From a cyanobacterium endosymbiont of Rhopalodia gibberula (lineage in GTDB: Bacteria; Cyanobacteriota; Cyanobacteriia; Cyanobacteriales; Microcystaceae): a DNA stretch of 64,000 bases. The notes under the pieces are model-generated. The model searched no databases. It was given only the letters and a program-made list of their open reading frames with translations, and had not been told where the DNA came from. Location: positions 2,517,740 through 2,581,739 of the forward strand of contig NZ_AP018341.1 in NCBI RefSeq assembly GCF_003574135.1, in the 5' to 3' direction. The position numbers and the translations under genes are program-made. Below are positions 19,523 to 32,699 of the stretch, piece by piece (the first letter of the stretch is position 1; the number at the start of each line of letters is the position of its first letter).

Positions 19523-20617
19523 GGTCTGTTATTAACTGGATGCTCTTGAATAATTAAAGATTGGTAAAACTTCTCTCCATACATTTAATGAGCGGCTTCG
19601 GTAGTTAAGACTTGGGCAAAAAAGAAAAAATAATAAAGAAGCTATTTTGTTAGTTGTTTAATGATTTCTTGATTTCAGTTTAAATAAAATTAGGCATAGG
19701 TAGTTTTAATTAGTACTGAAAATAGTTAAAAAAATTTAAATTTACTAACAAAATCAATAAAAAAAATTACTATTTATTGGTAATAGAAAATAATTTAAAT
19801 ATATAAGTTATTATTATTTATCAACGAACAATTAATTGGTCTCAAATTTTATTTGATTTGGTCTCTAACTAAGACGTGAGTTTATTTTATATACTGTCAC
19901 TTTTATTATGATTAATATTGAATATAAATTCGAGCATGAGTAGATGAGTTTCAAGAAGTGCAAAATAGCAAATCAGTTTTAAAAAAGTAATCATATGAAT
20001 ATCAGGGTGTCTAAAAATTCATCTAATAGTATTAGAAGTTCAAGAACTATCAAAGTTAAAAATTTGACTCGCGATCTAACTTCAAACAATTACTTGTCAT
20101 TAGCAGAATTTAAAGTAAAAGTTAGTAGAACTGACTAGTAAAATTTTACTTTGTAAGCATTCTTTGATTGAAACGATTAACAACTCACTTAATGATATTT
20201 TTTATATCGAATATTTGAGATATAAAACTGTTTTATCCACTTTTTTTGTTCGACTAAGAGCTTAATACCTAGGTACCTAAAAAACTTTCTTTCGATTTAA
20301 GCTGGCAAGGTAAACTTACCTTGCCTCCTGTTTTCTTAAAAAGATTGTAATACTGATTGTAGCAGTTACTATTTCAGATAGACATAAACTTCTTCAAATT
20401 TTGACTTAGACATTAAAAATAATACATATGTTCTTTGAACCTGTCGAATTTATGTTTACTAAAACAGTTAGAATAGAAAACACTAATTAATGTAACATTA
20501 ATAAAACTCTAATTATTTAATAAAAATAAAAAAATGATTTCATATTTTTTCATAAATTTATTTGAAGATAAATATTTAGAATAAATTGTTTGTTCACTTT
20601 TTTAATTATCAATAATT
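19523..20617. other. 1.1-kb AT-rich gap
   Basis: No gene is recognised. A 47-codon ATG frame at 19995 has no family resemblance. A 10-bp stem (GGCAAGGTAA/TTACCTTGCC, 20304-20325) is the only strong secondary structure. Confidence 0.5.
20304..20325. repeat. 10-bp inverted repeat
   Basis: GGCAAGGTAA and TTACCTTGCC flank a 2-base spacer; the sequence after it is CTCCTGTTTTCTT. It lies about 290 bp beyond the 3' end of ligA and may be a surviving terminator of a lost gene. Confidence 0.6.
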
Positions 20618-22654
<2,037 letters not shown>

Positions 22655-22743
22655 TCAAAATACTAAGACAAATAATTCTTCTAGACCAAGAATAATAACT
22701 CAGTAGCTAATAACTTCTAAAACTTTTATCATAACCGTATTCT

Positions 22744-22791
22744 ATAATCACAAAAACTTAGTCTTTATAAAAATTAAGTTTTTGTGATTAT
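22744..22791. repeat. 17-bp inverted repeat
   Basis: The arms at 22744-22760 and 22775-22791 are exact reverse complements around a 14-base AT-rich spacer. It is about 100 bp upstream of ligA and 70 bp before a second stem-loop. The AT-rich stem would be weak in RNA. Confidence 0.75.
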
Positions 22792-22859
22792 TAGGAACCT
22801 TGCAAAGTAAGATTTTTAGCTTTTTTTTATAAAAATTTCGTGATAACCAGTCTGCAAAA

Positions 22860-22909
22860 ACCACTGAATAAACAAAGGTTGCGTAAACAACCTTTGTTTA
22901 TTCAGTGGT
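22860..22909. repeat. Perfect 22-bp inverted repeat with 6-base loop
   Basis: The arms 22860-22881 and 22888-22909 are exact reverse complements (core AACAAAGGTTG) around CGTAAA. It lies in DNA with no intact gene on either side for hundreds of bases, so it is either a terminator left from a lost gene or a selfish palindrome. Confidence 0.85.
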
Positions 22910-24294
22910 AAATAATAAAGTATTCCTTAACTACTAACTAACCCCGCGCAATTGCCAGTTGTTTGTCTTGTTTCATAACAATACATATCCGTCTAGGCTT
23001 TTTAATGGACATATTTCATATTCTACTCAAAAAGACAACAAATGACTAATTTAGTGATTATTTTCCCATTTTCTCTAATTAAGAAATGAAAGTCTGGACC
23101 AAGGCAACGCTTTAGGAGGCATCAAAGACTTATCAGTAGTAAGTGGGATTATTTATATCATTGTTCAGCCATCACCAGAACACAGATACTGCCTTGGGCG
23201 GAGGAAAACAAAGCAGTTATTGAAGAAGTAAATAACCGCTTTATTATTGAAAATTTTTATTTAAAAAGTCAATTGTTTCTTGGTAAGATTTGCTTTTATA
23301 ACTTCAACATCCTATTATCTACCAATTATTTACTGAGACTGATGCATAAGTAATCTGTACTGCCATCATAACCGATACTCAGTAGTGGTTTTATAAGTTA
23401 ACCTCAGTTTTGCTGATCCTTCAACCGGTACTAAACAAGCTTCGAAGCAATCACTCATCAGCGATTAATTCATTTCCCCTGAGCAGACTTGTATTTTATA
23501 ATCTATCTTTACCTTCTGATTCAGGTCAAGTTAGGTGGGGAATTAATTATTAATTGAGGTTTTTTAGTTTGCAATATAAGGAATAAGGATATTGGGAGGT
23601 AATTAACAACTTACTCGATAAACCGGTCTAAAATAGCCTATAAGCAAAACAGTTCCCTAATTATTGTTACCAACAAACTAATAAAGAACAAATCCTCGTT
23701 GAACTGCCTTTTGTAGTTTTCGGTAACTTTTCAATAATTTTTAAAATCGGCTCGAAAATATTTGAACTCTACCGTGGATAATTTCGAGGACGGGATAATT
23801 TTGATAAACTTCTTGAGCATTGGTATATTTTAAACAGAAAGAAATGAGTATGATAACCATAACTAATCCAATTGATTTCTTTTTTAAAGGTTTATACACA
23901 GTTTTAATCAAATTTAAAACCATTGTGATTTTTAATAAATTCAACGAGAGTTAAAGGAAAAGTTTTGGTAGTAGAGAAAATTGTAATCACTTGTTTTATA
24001 TCAATCTATAATGATGATGGATGTTAAATAATTTAAGTATCGACAGTTTAAGTATCGACGAGATTTAAAATTATAGTCGTTACTTCTAACGTCTAAGTCA
24101 AAATACTACAAAGTAGACAATTGTATAAATAATAACTTCTAATAATCAAGACTACAATAGTTATTTAAAAACAGTAGAAAATAGAACCAGTCTACTTCCT
24201 GATCTTCAATCGAGAGAAGTTTTTTCTAGATAACTAAGTATAACTATATTTACTAACTTTTAATTTATATTCTGTTGATGGCAAGTTCTTGTTT

Positions 24295-24460
24295 ATCAAT
24301 ATTTTCAAAGAGTTTGTTAGCAATGTGTTCTTGGTCCCTAAATAATTTGCCAATCAAATCTTGCCATAACTAATCACAAACAGGTTGATAGTCGTCTACG
24401 TCTGGAGCTAATTTAAAAGTCAATATTCACCGCGGTCGTTTATGATTTAATTGAGTTTAA
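24295..24460 (-). pseudogene. Decayed gene fragment paralogous to the one at about 12.1 kb
   Basis: The minus strand reads FKLAPDVDDYQPVCD, then a TAG, then LWQDLIGKLFRDQEHIANKLFE in the same frame. The DNA matches the 12030-12190 relic, including the AATATTCACCGCG motif. The internal stop and the lack of a start mark it as a pseudogene. I do not recognise the family. This copy is the better preserved of the two. Confidence 0.55.
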
Positions 24461-24537
24461 ATCCCTAATGCCACACCACAGGACTTTGGAGCTATCTAAA
24501 CTAGGCATCCAAAAACTTAGTTTATCCTACTGCGAAT

Positions 24538-24567
24538 CTGATTTTACTCCTATAGGAGTAAAATCAG
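24538..24567. repeat. 30-bp perfect palindrome
   Basis: CTGATTTTACTCCTA is followed directly by its exact reverse complement. It lies about 80 bp upstream, in the reading direction, of the relic at 24295-24460, so it may have been a regulatory site or terminator of a lost gene. Confidence 0.85.
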
Positions 24568-24915
24568 TCAAGCTAATCCCTGTAATTTATTCTTTGTGAG
24601 TTCATAAAAAATAGTACATTGATATTGCTGAAAAGAGCATAAGCTCAGCAAGCTAATTATAGCAATAATAGCTAATTAAACCAGAAAATACTTTTTTGCA
24701 AGGGGGAAGAACCTGTAATATATAAAATTTTTTAAAAGTTTAGTATTCAGACCCAGAAAAAACTATTTTTATATTTATATTTCTGCCTCTTCTCAAAAGA
24801 GAATGTAATCTTTTTTCTCTTTCATGTAGCCCATTTTTATGGATAAAACCTACAACTTTTTAAGGAAACAAATTGATATAATATTTGAGTTCATACCTAG
24901 CAGATTAATTTCCCA

Positions 24916-25110
24916 CTAGAATACGAGGGTATCTATACTAACTTTAGCTAGTAAGGAATCTAATTCTTCAACAATTTGATTGCTAGTCCGGAAATAAGTA
25001 CTGTGAGTATTCTAGACATGTCCCGCTCGAGCATGAATAAAAACTCGTCTCAATCCAGCCAATTCATTCATCGGTAAATAGCCTTTCAATCCCCCTAAAC
25101 TAGGGTCTAA
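24916..25110 (-). pseudogene. Relic of an unidentified protein gene, C-terminal part
   Basis: About 63 codons in one minus-strand frame give a protein-like sequence: SLGGLKGYLPMNELAGLRRV, then ARAGHV, a TAG at 25012-25014, then TYFRTSNQIVEELDSLLAKV, ending at TAG 24916-24918. The TAG probably replaced a Trp codon. Composition and helix-forming character are like real protein. I do not recognise the family with confidence. Confidence 0.5.
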
Positions 25111-25311
25111 AAGATAATTATACTTCCCATCTTATCACTCAACAATGTAGTGAAACTTACATATATTAATCAATTTACCAGGTATAAATCTCGTTCTTTT
25201 AATCAACAAGCTATCCTCTGATAAAAAGCCGTATAAATAAAGCTATTACAAATTATCGGTTAACAAAAATATTTGACAGGTGTCTGTTTATAGTTTTTAT
25301 CAAAGAAAACC

Positions 25312-26190
25312 CTAAATTGATGAAGGAACCAAGACTCCTAAAGCGTGCGGGATCACCCGAAATGCAGCCGGAGTTTTGCTAGTAATTTCTCCATCGGTAT
25401 TAATGGAATGGGATTTACGAGTATAAATTTCCATTGTTTCTCCTTCAATAGTTCGTACCCACGGTAATACACCATGTTGTCCTTGAGGAAGTCGCCATAG
25501 CAGAGGGAATATTTGCCACCAATAGTTCAGTTCCAGACTATAGAGATCTAATCTTTGGTCATCGATAGTTGCATCCTTGGCGATGGCCATCCCGCCTCCA
25601 TAAAATCGCCCGTTACCTACCGCAATCTGAATGGTTTTCACACGGACCGATTTGTCATTAACCACAATTTCAGCATTAAAAGGACGAGTTTGTCCAATCA
25701 CTTGCAACGCAGTCATGGCGTAAGCCAAAACGCCCCAACGGCGTTTCGCGCCTTTCGATAACTTGCCAGTTATCTCTACACTTAGCCCTAGACTTGCTAC
25801 GTTAAAAAAATGTTTCCCATTGACGCAACCGAGATCAATATACTTAAGTTGACCTTGAGCGATTACCCGGCACGCCGGCTCAACTGCTAGGGGAATTCTC
25901 AGGGTACGAGCTAGATCATTAGCAGTTCCTAAAGGTAAAATTCCCAAAGGCAGTTTCATCTCCACTAAACTATCCACTATTGCATTTAAGGTTCCATCTC
26001 CTCCCCCTACAATCACCAAATCTATGGTATCTCTGTAACGGCGCACTAATTGAGGCATATACTCAGGACTTTTAACTGGAACAGTAATTAACTCAAAACC
26101 TAGGTCATTTAAGACATCCACTGCATGAGCGAAGCTGTTTCGACCTTTGCGAGCATGGCGATTAATTAGTAGTAATGCCCGTTTTGTCAT
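25312..26190 (-). CDS. YegS/DgkB-type lipid kinase
   Basis: The product is 292 residues, a diacylglycerol-kinase catalytic-domain protein. The nucleotide-binding GGGDGTLN motif is at 62-69, and the LPLGTANDLARTL motif follows at about 95-107. The second, beta-sandwich domain with VGNGRFYGGGM is present. Members phosphorylate diacylglycerol or related lipids using ATP, recycling membrane lipid headgroups; the exact lipid cannot be told. The frame is intact from ATG 26190. It is isolated, with a decayed stretch downstream and a 306-bp gap to larE. Confidence 0.87.
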   Translation of the reverse strand: MTKRALLLINRHARKGRNSFAHAVDVLNDLGFELITVPVKSPEYMPQLVRRYRDTIDLVIVGGGDGTLNAIVDSLVEMKLPLGILPLGTANDLARTLRIPLAVEPACRVIAQGQLKYIDLGCVNGKHFFNVASLGLSVEITGKLSKGAKRRWGVLAYAMTALQVIGQTRPFNAEIVVNDKSVRVKTIQIAVGNGRFYGGGMAIAKDATIDDQRLDLYSLELNYWWQIFPLLWRLPQGQHGVLPWVRTIEGETMEIYTRKSHSINTDGEITSKTPAAFRVIPHALGVLVPSSI

Positions 26191-26496
26191 GAGTTAGGGC
26201 TGAGTTAGTGAATTATTAATAGTTTATAGTAATTCTATTCCCAGACGAATGTCTAAATCAGACAATGTATATTCAAAAACAGAAATTACACTCCATTACA
26301 ACACTGTTGAGTAGACAGTAATTTACACTACAATCCGGTAAATCATCATTTTTACATCAATTACCTAGCGATATTTTCTCGACAAAAAATCACTTATTTT
26401 TTATACTTTACTTATGAAAGAGTAACTCCTGTTATAAGCAAAATACGGAACTAGTTGAAAAGTTACCGTACTGATTTTTTGAAAAGTTGAGAATTT
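26191..26496. other. Intergenic, nothing recognised
   Basis: 306 bp between larE and the lipid kinase gene, both on the minus strand. AT-rich, with no relic or strong hairpin seen; it probably holds the lipid kinase promoter. Confidence 0.5.
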
Positions 26497-27321
26497 TTAT
26501 TTAAGTGTCATTGCGGTTAAAACTTGATTTAATTTTCCACTGCGATAACCTTCCAGGTCTAGGGTAACATACGTAAAACCATAGTTCTGAAATTGAGTGA
26601 CTAATTGAGATAAATTAGCAGTAAGAACAAATTCTTTGATTTGGTCTGGGAATAATTCAATTTTAGCCGTATCTCCTTGGGAACGGACCCGAAAATTTTT
26701 GTAGCCCAACTTGCGTAAGTAAATCTCTGCCCGTCCGACCCGTTGTAGTTTACTAACCGTAATTTCTTCTCCATAAGGAAAGCGGGAACTTAAGCAAGGT
26801 TGAGCGGGTTTGTCCCACCAAGGAAGCCCTAATTCTTTGGATAATTGCCGAACATCAGCTTTAGTGATACCCACTTCTGCAAGAGGTGATCGCGCTCCTC
26901 GTTCTTTAGCTGCTTTAATCCCAGGACGATAATCGTAAATATCATCAGCATTTACTCCATCGACTACGTAGGGATATCCTCTCTGTAAAGCTAGGGGTTT
27001 CAAAGTATTGAAGAGTTCACTTTTACAGAAATAGCAACGGTCAATGAGGTTGGTAGTATAATTAGGATTGTTCATTTCGTGAGTTTCTACCCACTCATGA
27101 GCGATGCCGATGACAGCTGCTTGAATTTTGGCATCTTCTAACTCTTCAGGGAGTAAAGAAGGAGAGACTGCCGTTATCGCCAAAGTACATTCACCTAACA
27201 CATCATAGGCCACTTTAGCGACTAAAGTACTATCAACACCTCCAGAATAGGCAATTAATACTCGTTCCATCTGACTAAAAATGCTTTTAATTTGTCTTAA
27301 TTTTGCTTCAATTATCGCCAT
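26497..27321 (-). CDS. larE: LarE-like ATP-dependent sacrificial sulfur transferase
   Basis: The product is 274 residues of the PP-loop ATPase family. The PP-loop SGGVDS is at 26-31. A cysteine at position 176 sits in the PCLSSRFPYG motif, the same position and context as the cysteine that Lactobacillus LarE gives up when it sulfurates the nickel-pincer cofactor precursor. A CYFCK pair at 96-100 is also present. LarE adenylates the substrate carboxylate and transfers sulfur. No larB, larC or larA is in the window, so cofactor synthesis cannot be concluded; another sulfur-transfer role is possible. ATG at 27321. Confidence 0.85.
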   Translation of the reverse strand: MAIIEAKLRQIKSIFSQMERVLIAYSGGVDSTLVAKVAYDVLGECTLAITAVSPSLLPEELEDAKIQAAVIGIAHEWVETHEMNNPNYTTNLIDRCYFCKSELFNTLKPLALQRGYPYVVDGVNADDIYDYRPGIKAAKERGARSPLAEVGITKADVRQLSKELGLPWWDKPAQPCLSSRFPYGEEITVSKLQRVGRAEIYLRKLGYKNFRVRSQGDTAKIELFPDQIKEFVLTANLSQLVTQFQNYGFTYVTLDLEGYRSGKLNQVLTAMTLK

Positions 27322-29529
27322 GATATTTTTACTGTTAAACTATTGTCTATTTTCTAGGTTAATTGGTAACTAGATAGTAGGACAACTTTCTTTTTCGATT
27401 TCAGAAGTTAAGTATAAGATCTCCTTCATAAAAATTGAGCCAAATTACATTACACGATACCTTGTTTATTTATGATGACGACTCGGGTAACTTTGAATTG
27501 ATTGGAAGGGTTAAAATAGCTTTCTTATATCTTCTCTTTATAATAAGAATATCTGTATCAATATACAAGTTAATATAGTTTAGGCTAGACTTCACTTTCA
27601 TAAGTATTTACTTTTTCGGTAAGTTTAACAGCATTAATATTACACAGCAGATTTAGAAAATTTGTTTAATTTAACGCTGAGCTACCATACGAAAACTGGT
27701 ACTATCCCCAATATCAACAATTAAGGATAGTCAATATTGCCAAGACTAATACGTAAAGAGTACAAATTTTAATTCTCAATTATCGCCTTATCTTAATAAG
27801 GAACAATAATTATTGTATAGAAATACACTATTTTTTTTACTTAAGTTAAAATGTAATAATTTCAACATTTCTATTTAATTTATCCCTATAGCGTAAAATA
27901 CTTAACTTAGTTTAATGAATAAGATTCTAGATTTAGAAAACCTCATTATTACCAGTTGTCAGATCTTAAATTAGATAGGAATAATTTTATTAAGCAAAAA
28001 ACTAGACTTAACAACAATTTATATTGACTACAGTTTAACCAGAAAAAATCTTTATTGAAATAGTCAATTAATTATCAGAAATTTGCATTGAGCAGATAAA
28101 GCCGTCTATCTCAAGATAGATCGTCGTTAAATGAGATTTAATCAATATGTTTCCACTTTAACATAAGAGTCAGCTTTGTTAAAAATAAAAAGGAATATAG
28201 GGAATATTGAATGGGATTTTTATTTAAATTTTAAAAAAATAAATACCTTAATAATCTAATTATAAATAAACAAATATCAGGATTAAATACAAAATATATT
28301 GTTATTTATTTTGATACTAAAAAAGTAAAAAATAAAAGATTATAGAGAATAAATCAACTAATCAGGTTTAACTAACTTGTTAGTTGTATCTAAATAGCTG
28401 TGTATTTTAGGGCTTTAAACTAGAAAAGTAATTATCTATTTAAGCTAATTAGAAGGAAAGATTATTAATTAAGAAATTTCGTAAATTTATGAATTTTAAA
28501 TTTCTTAAATCTGTATTTAACTAGTTGATTATACCTCACCAACTATGTATAAATAGATAATGTTGTACTTTAACTATAGAATATAAATATACTTAGCTCT
28601 TATATACTGAGTTTAATAAGTTAGCAGGGGAAATACTAGTTTAATAAAACTAGTATTTTAAAATTATCAAAGTTAGTTAGTCTATAAACTTGTCTTTTTT
28701 TTAAAAATTATTTTTTAAGTAATTTTTCTACTACTTCTTGGAGATTATATTGTTAAAATAAGCTACAGTTTTGTTAATTTATCCACTTATTTTATTGATT
28801 TTTTTTAAAAAATATTGATAAGCAGTTTATGTTTTTTATAAAAATATATAGAAAGTTTTATTACTCGTTATTCTAGCCATAGAATGTCTACTCTTTACTA
28901 AAAGAATACCTTATTTATATTTTAGCTTTTTTCTTGGGCAAAGAATATTTACCATGAGTTGCACCAGCTAGTTATTTCTCTTTCTTATTATTAATTTTTT
29001 TTTACTGCTCTTTTTTTAGATTTTTTTAGCAGACTTTTATTTTATCTATTTTAGATTAGAAAATCTTACTGCTACTATTTGACGAGAGTTTGGAAGCATC
29101 TCTTTGATTACATTTTTATATGATATCCACAATCTATACCAACTTATTCCATTTTACTCAACTACTCTAAACCTAAACTAAAAAAATATTCTGACCATCA
29201 CTTCTTTATCTATTTTGTCTCAAAAGGCAATTAGTTTTTAACTTTAAAGATATACTAAAATTGCCGCATAATTTACTTTTTTTATCTAACTTGTGCCCAT
29301 AGTTGTGACAAAAATTATCTAGATACTATTCCGTATTTTATAAAAAAAAATCACTAAATTAGTCAGTTTAACAAACTTATATAAACTCTCAACAATTAAA
29401 AATAAATAGTAAGTCATGGGGATTGATTCTAGTGTTACTAATGCTAATTACCTGCATTAGTTTAACCAGATGGCAAACTCAGGGGTGAAGATTTAAATCT
29501 TTTGGCAGAAATTTGATAGAAATTCATTT
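27322..29529. other. 2.2-kb AT-rich gap with relics
   Basis: No gene is recognised. It carries copy B of the co-linear repeat blocks shared with 5490-6995 and a 12-bp hairpin (AAATACTAGTTT with AAACTAGTATTT, about 28632-28659). The remainder is AT-rich with dense stops. Confidence 0.55.
27880..28550. repeat. Diverged copy B of a dispersed co-linear repeat
   Basis: Blocks at about 27880-28005, 28060-28195 and 28470-28550 match copy A (5490-6995) in order and orientation. Copy B is more compact because the spacers between blocks are shorter. The best-matched core is TCTATCTCAAGATA plus TCGTTAAAT near 28105-28130. No reading frame survives. Confidence 0.55.
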
Positions 29530-30399
29530 TTAGCGGGGATATCGTTTCATTAACTCTCGGACTTGTTCAGCATGGTAAGAACTGCGGGTCAAAGGAGAAG
29601 ACACCACTTGTAAAAATCCGATAGATTCGCCAAATTTGCGCCATTCATCAAATTGAGTTGGGTTAATAAAAGTGTAAATGTCTAAATGTCTAGGAGAAGG
29701 TTGTAGATACTGTCCAAGAGTAAGAATATCACAGTCAACCTGGCGTAAATCTACCATAACTTGACGAATTTCTTCATCGGTTTCCCCGAAACCTACCATG
29801 AGGCCAGATTTTGTATAAATTCGGGGGGTCAATTTTTTAGTCTGTTGCAAAAGTTGGAGTGATCGTTGATAATCTCCTTGGGGGCGAACCCGTCGATATA
29901 AACGGGGGATAGTTTCTGTATTATGGTTAAGCACTTCCGGTTGAGCTTTTAGAATGATGGCTAAACTTTTCCAATCACCACATAGATCAGGGATAAGTAC
30001 TTCAATAGTTGTCCTTGGAGAAATCTTCCGAATTTCTTCGACACAGCGTACAAATTGAGAAGCACCTCCATCAGGCAAATCATCTCGGTCAACTGAGGTT
30101 ATTACCACATGATTAAGGTTAAGACGTTTTACCGCTTCAGCCAAGTTTATGGGTTCAAGGGGATCTAAAGCTTTAGGTTCTTTCTCAAAGTCAATGTTAC
30201 AATAAGGGCAAGCACGGGTACAAGTTTGCCCCATGATCAAAAAAGTGGCGGTAAATGCATTGAAACACTCCCCGATATTAGGACAAGATGCTTCTTCACA
30301 AACAGTATTAAGTTCTAGATCTCGTAATATTTCCTTGACACTGCCAACTCGTTGCCATTGAGGAGCTTTCACTCTTAACCATTCTGGTTTAGCCTTCAC
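29530..30399 (-). CDS. lipA: Lipoyl synthase
   Basis: The product is 289 residues. The auxiliary [4Fe-4S] cluster ligands are C34, C39 and C45 (CX4CX5C), and the radical-SAM cluster ligands are C60, C64 and C67 in CTRACPYC. The C-terminal serine in the R-S-S-Y motif that completes the auxiliary cluster is present ([10 protein letters not shown]). It inserts two sulfurs into protein-bound octanoyl groups, making the lipoyl arm of pyruvate dehydrogenase and the glycine cleavage system. It depends on SAM (metK, in this window). Divergent from tRNA-Pro. Confidence 0.94.
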   Translation of the reverse strand: MKAKPEWLRVKAPQWQRVGSVKEILRDLELNTVCEEASCPNIGECFNAFTATFLIMGQTCTRACPYCNIDFEKEPKALDPLEPINLAEAVKRLNLNHVVITSVDRDDLPDGGASQFVRCVEEIRKISPRTTIEVLIPDLCGDWKSLAIILKAQPEVLNHNTETIPRLYRRVRPQGDYQRSLQLLQQTKKLTPRIYTKSGLMVGFGETDEEIRQVMVDLRQVDCDILTLGQYLQPSPRHLDIYTFINPTQFDEWRKFGESIGFLQVVSSPLTRSSYHAEQVRELMKRYPR

Positions 30400-30484
30400 G
30401 TCCTATTTACTCCTGTGATAGTATTATCCATATTCAGTGTATCCCAAAGAATATGGTAGTATAGGTCAAGAGATCTATCGCCTA

Positions 30485-30558
30485 CGGGATGTAGCGCAGC
30501 TTGGTAGCGCACTTCGTTCGGGACGAAGAAGCCGCTGGTTCGAATCCAGTCATCCCGA
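30485..30558 (+). tRNA. tRNA-Pro (anticodon CGG)
   Basis: The acceptor stem CGGGATG (30485-30491) pairs with CATCCCG (30551-30557), followed by discriminator A. The D stem is GCGC/GCGC. The anticodon stem CTTCG/CGAAG encloses the loop TTCGGGA, so the anticodon is CGG (reads CCG proline codons). The T arm contains GGTTCGAATCC. No intron, and no CCA is encoded. It lies 85 bp from the divergent lipA start. Confidence 0.93.
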
Positions 30559-30561
30559 TTT

Positions 30562-31361
30562 GTTGTATGTATTGATGCATTTTTAGATTAAATGTCATGA
30601 TTCATAATTTGTTGTCTATCTTTAATACTTTAGTGTTGTTACTTGTACGGAAGTTTTACATGTACAGAAAACATTAGTAAAACAACTGAAGTTCTTTTAC
30701 TTGAGACTTAGATTATTCATATAATTGTGTCAAGGCTCGGCGATAGGATTTTATTTTCCTATAAATGGAATCTAATTCTTTAGAATCAAAACAATTTCAA
30801 TTAATAAATTATGATTTATCATATCGAAAAATTACATAGTAACGACAACTTCTGTTACTTTATAGTTTTTTAAAAAACTTCTCTGATAAGATTCAAATCT
30901 TCTTAAGTTTCTCTGAACAAATATTTTAATTCATATTTTTTTCTGAGTAAGGGTTTATTGGTACTTTGACGATAAATCTTTAAATACTCAGCAAAAAGTA
31001 AAAAAATATATACTTTAATTCTCATAGTAGATAATGCTTCTATTTATTCAGGCTAAATTTGGTTATTGGAGGTTTACTCTGAATGATTACGATTTTTCTC
31101 CTTGTTATAGAAATCATAACATTTTTGTTTTAAAGTTTCGTCACAAGAATAACAACCACAATTTTGTATCAATGCTACCTTAAAGAAGGACTCAACAAAT
31201 GATTAGTTTAATCTAATGGTTATCTCGAAGTTGAGGAGCTTTAATCTTGATAGAGCGCTAATAGAGCGGTCTTTTAAGATAATTTCCACCGACGTTGTCA
31301 TAGACAGCACTGAAGGAAAAAGATAATTGCAAGCGTCGTTTCATCTATATTATGAGGATTT
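30562..31361. other. 0.8-kb gap, nothing recognised
   Basis: AT-rich DNA after tRNA-Pro. No relic with a recognisable family was found. The last 100 bp precede the 101-residue gene and presumably include its promoter. Confidence 0.5.
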
Positions 31362-31667
31362 ATGAACAATTCCCATCCGTCTTTTAATTGTACAAGTGCA
31401 GAATTAGAAAAAGTAGCTATCAATCGATTGCGCAAATTGATTAGATTATTACCTTATCAATGCCGGATTTTTCGAGAATCTTGGGAGTCTTCGACAGTTA
31501 TATGTCTAGATTGTGGTCAATGTCCTGATTTCCTCAACGAATTGTCTTCCTCTGAAGAGAAGATTATTCAAGCGATTAAACAATTAGGATTAGCTAACAC
31601 AGTCTTATTTCGTATGGGAAATAAGTTAATCGGATGGAAAACAATCACCTCGTCACAATCAACTTAA
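31362..31667 (+). CDS. Hypothetical protein, 101 residues
   Basis: This is an intact small frame from ATG 31362. The translation has amphipathic helix-like segments (ELEKVAINRLRKLIRLL and EEKIIQAIKQLGLANTV) and a cysteine-containing middle (VICLDCGQCPDF, a C-x2-C-x2-C spacing). Composition is protein-like and less AT-biased than the flanks, which supports a real gene. I do not recognise the family. The three cysteines might bind metal, but that is a guess. It is followed by decayed DNA. Confidence 0.55.
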   Translation: MNNSHPSFNCTSAELEKVAINRLRKLIRLLPYQCRIFRESWESSTVICLDCGQCPDFLNELSSSEEKIIQAIKQLGLANTVLFRMGNKLIGWKTITSSQST

Positions 31668-31809
31668 AAGTTTTAGGAATATGAAATGAGGGAAGATTTT
31701 AATCACTATCAACATGAAGTTGAAAAGTACTTCAACTTTTTCATTGGAGAAGCGCGAGCCGCTTGGGATTTCTTTACGTCCAAGCCACTATAGGTGTATT
31801 AGGAAATTT

Positions 31810-32130
31810 CGTTAGAATCGGTATAGGGAAAAGTTCCATTATCGGCGCGTTTCATTTATAGATTTAATAAAACTGTTGTTCTTGTCGACATTGACAAAAC
31901 AATAAATGCTAAACAGATGATCAAAATTTTTAGAAGGCTCTGAAGTAACAAAGTTTATCGGCAAATCTTGCTGGTTTCCTCAATCTAAAATTTTTGCGAA
32001 TATGTTTATTGTGCACTAATTCAGTATTGATGGCGATCACTCTTACTTTTTTACAAGAACAGATTTAGAGATTCCAACAAAAATGCTCGGTAAATGGAGA
32101 TTGCTTTACCTAGATTATTTTTAAAATCAA
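31810..32130 (+). pseudogene. Class I SAM methyltransferase relic
   Basis: Frames in this stretch give a run containing FSIDGDHSYFFTRTDLEI and then KMLGKWRLLYLDYF. This matches the late core of Methyltransf_24-type enzymes (F-I-D-G-D-H-S-Y, then the helix and L-L-x-L-D-D). Stops and frameshifts precede it, and no SAM-binding glycine motif or start is intact. Because IDGDHSY is a distinctive signature, the family call is fairly safe. Confidence 0.55.
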
Positions 32131-32495
32131 TAGTCTTCATATTTGGCTACATCAATTTACCGTTTCCTTTTATCTTCTATACAGTCGATCATACTTTGTA
32201 TCAAGATTTAGTTTAATCTGCAAATACTTGCCGACCTATATGAAGTCACTTAAAATATCAGTTACGTTTACAAAAACATCTGATGCAAACGGTTTTGATT
32301 GTGGTGATAATATTAATTATGTTGTTTTTAATCTCTATAAACTTTGTGATATGTTGAAATAATTTGTTTAAAACGTTTAGAATAAAGCCTTTCTATACTT
32401 GCTACCAATTATTAATTAATAATTTTATTAAAATAAATAAATCTATTTTTTAAAACTAAAAACACAAAAAAATATTAAACCTAAGTTGGTGTTTA

Positions 32496-32535
32496 AATAA
32501 ATAGATTTTTTATGTTTATAAAAAATCTATTTATT
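32496..32535. repeat. 17-bp AT-rich inverted repeat
   Basis: The arms 32496-32512 (AATAAATAGATTTTTTA) and 32519-32535 are exact reverse complements around TGTTTA. It is 165 bp beyond the 3' end of the DUF2993 gene and could help terminate it, though the stem is nearly all A-T. Confidence 0.65.
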
Positions 32536-32699
32536 GGTAGTAAACCTGCCAAAAGTAATTTTCTTAAAATAAAAAGATATAGAAAAATAGTGGTTTAAAT
32601 TAGATTTAATTTTACTTTTTTTACCTAAAAACACGGAAGATAACAAAATAAATAATTACAATTAATATTGTGTTTAATGGCAAAAATAATTTTTGATTA

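Larger units (their letters stand above)
31668..32699. other. 1.0-kb gap with a methyltransferase relic and a hairpin
   Basis: No intact gene. A 35-codon ATG frame at about 31686 (EVEKYFNFFIGEARAAWDFF) may be the start of the methyltransferase relic that follows or an independent remnant. 32130-32480 shows nothing. A 17-bp inverted repeat is at 32496-32535. Confidence 0.5.
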
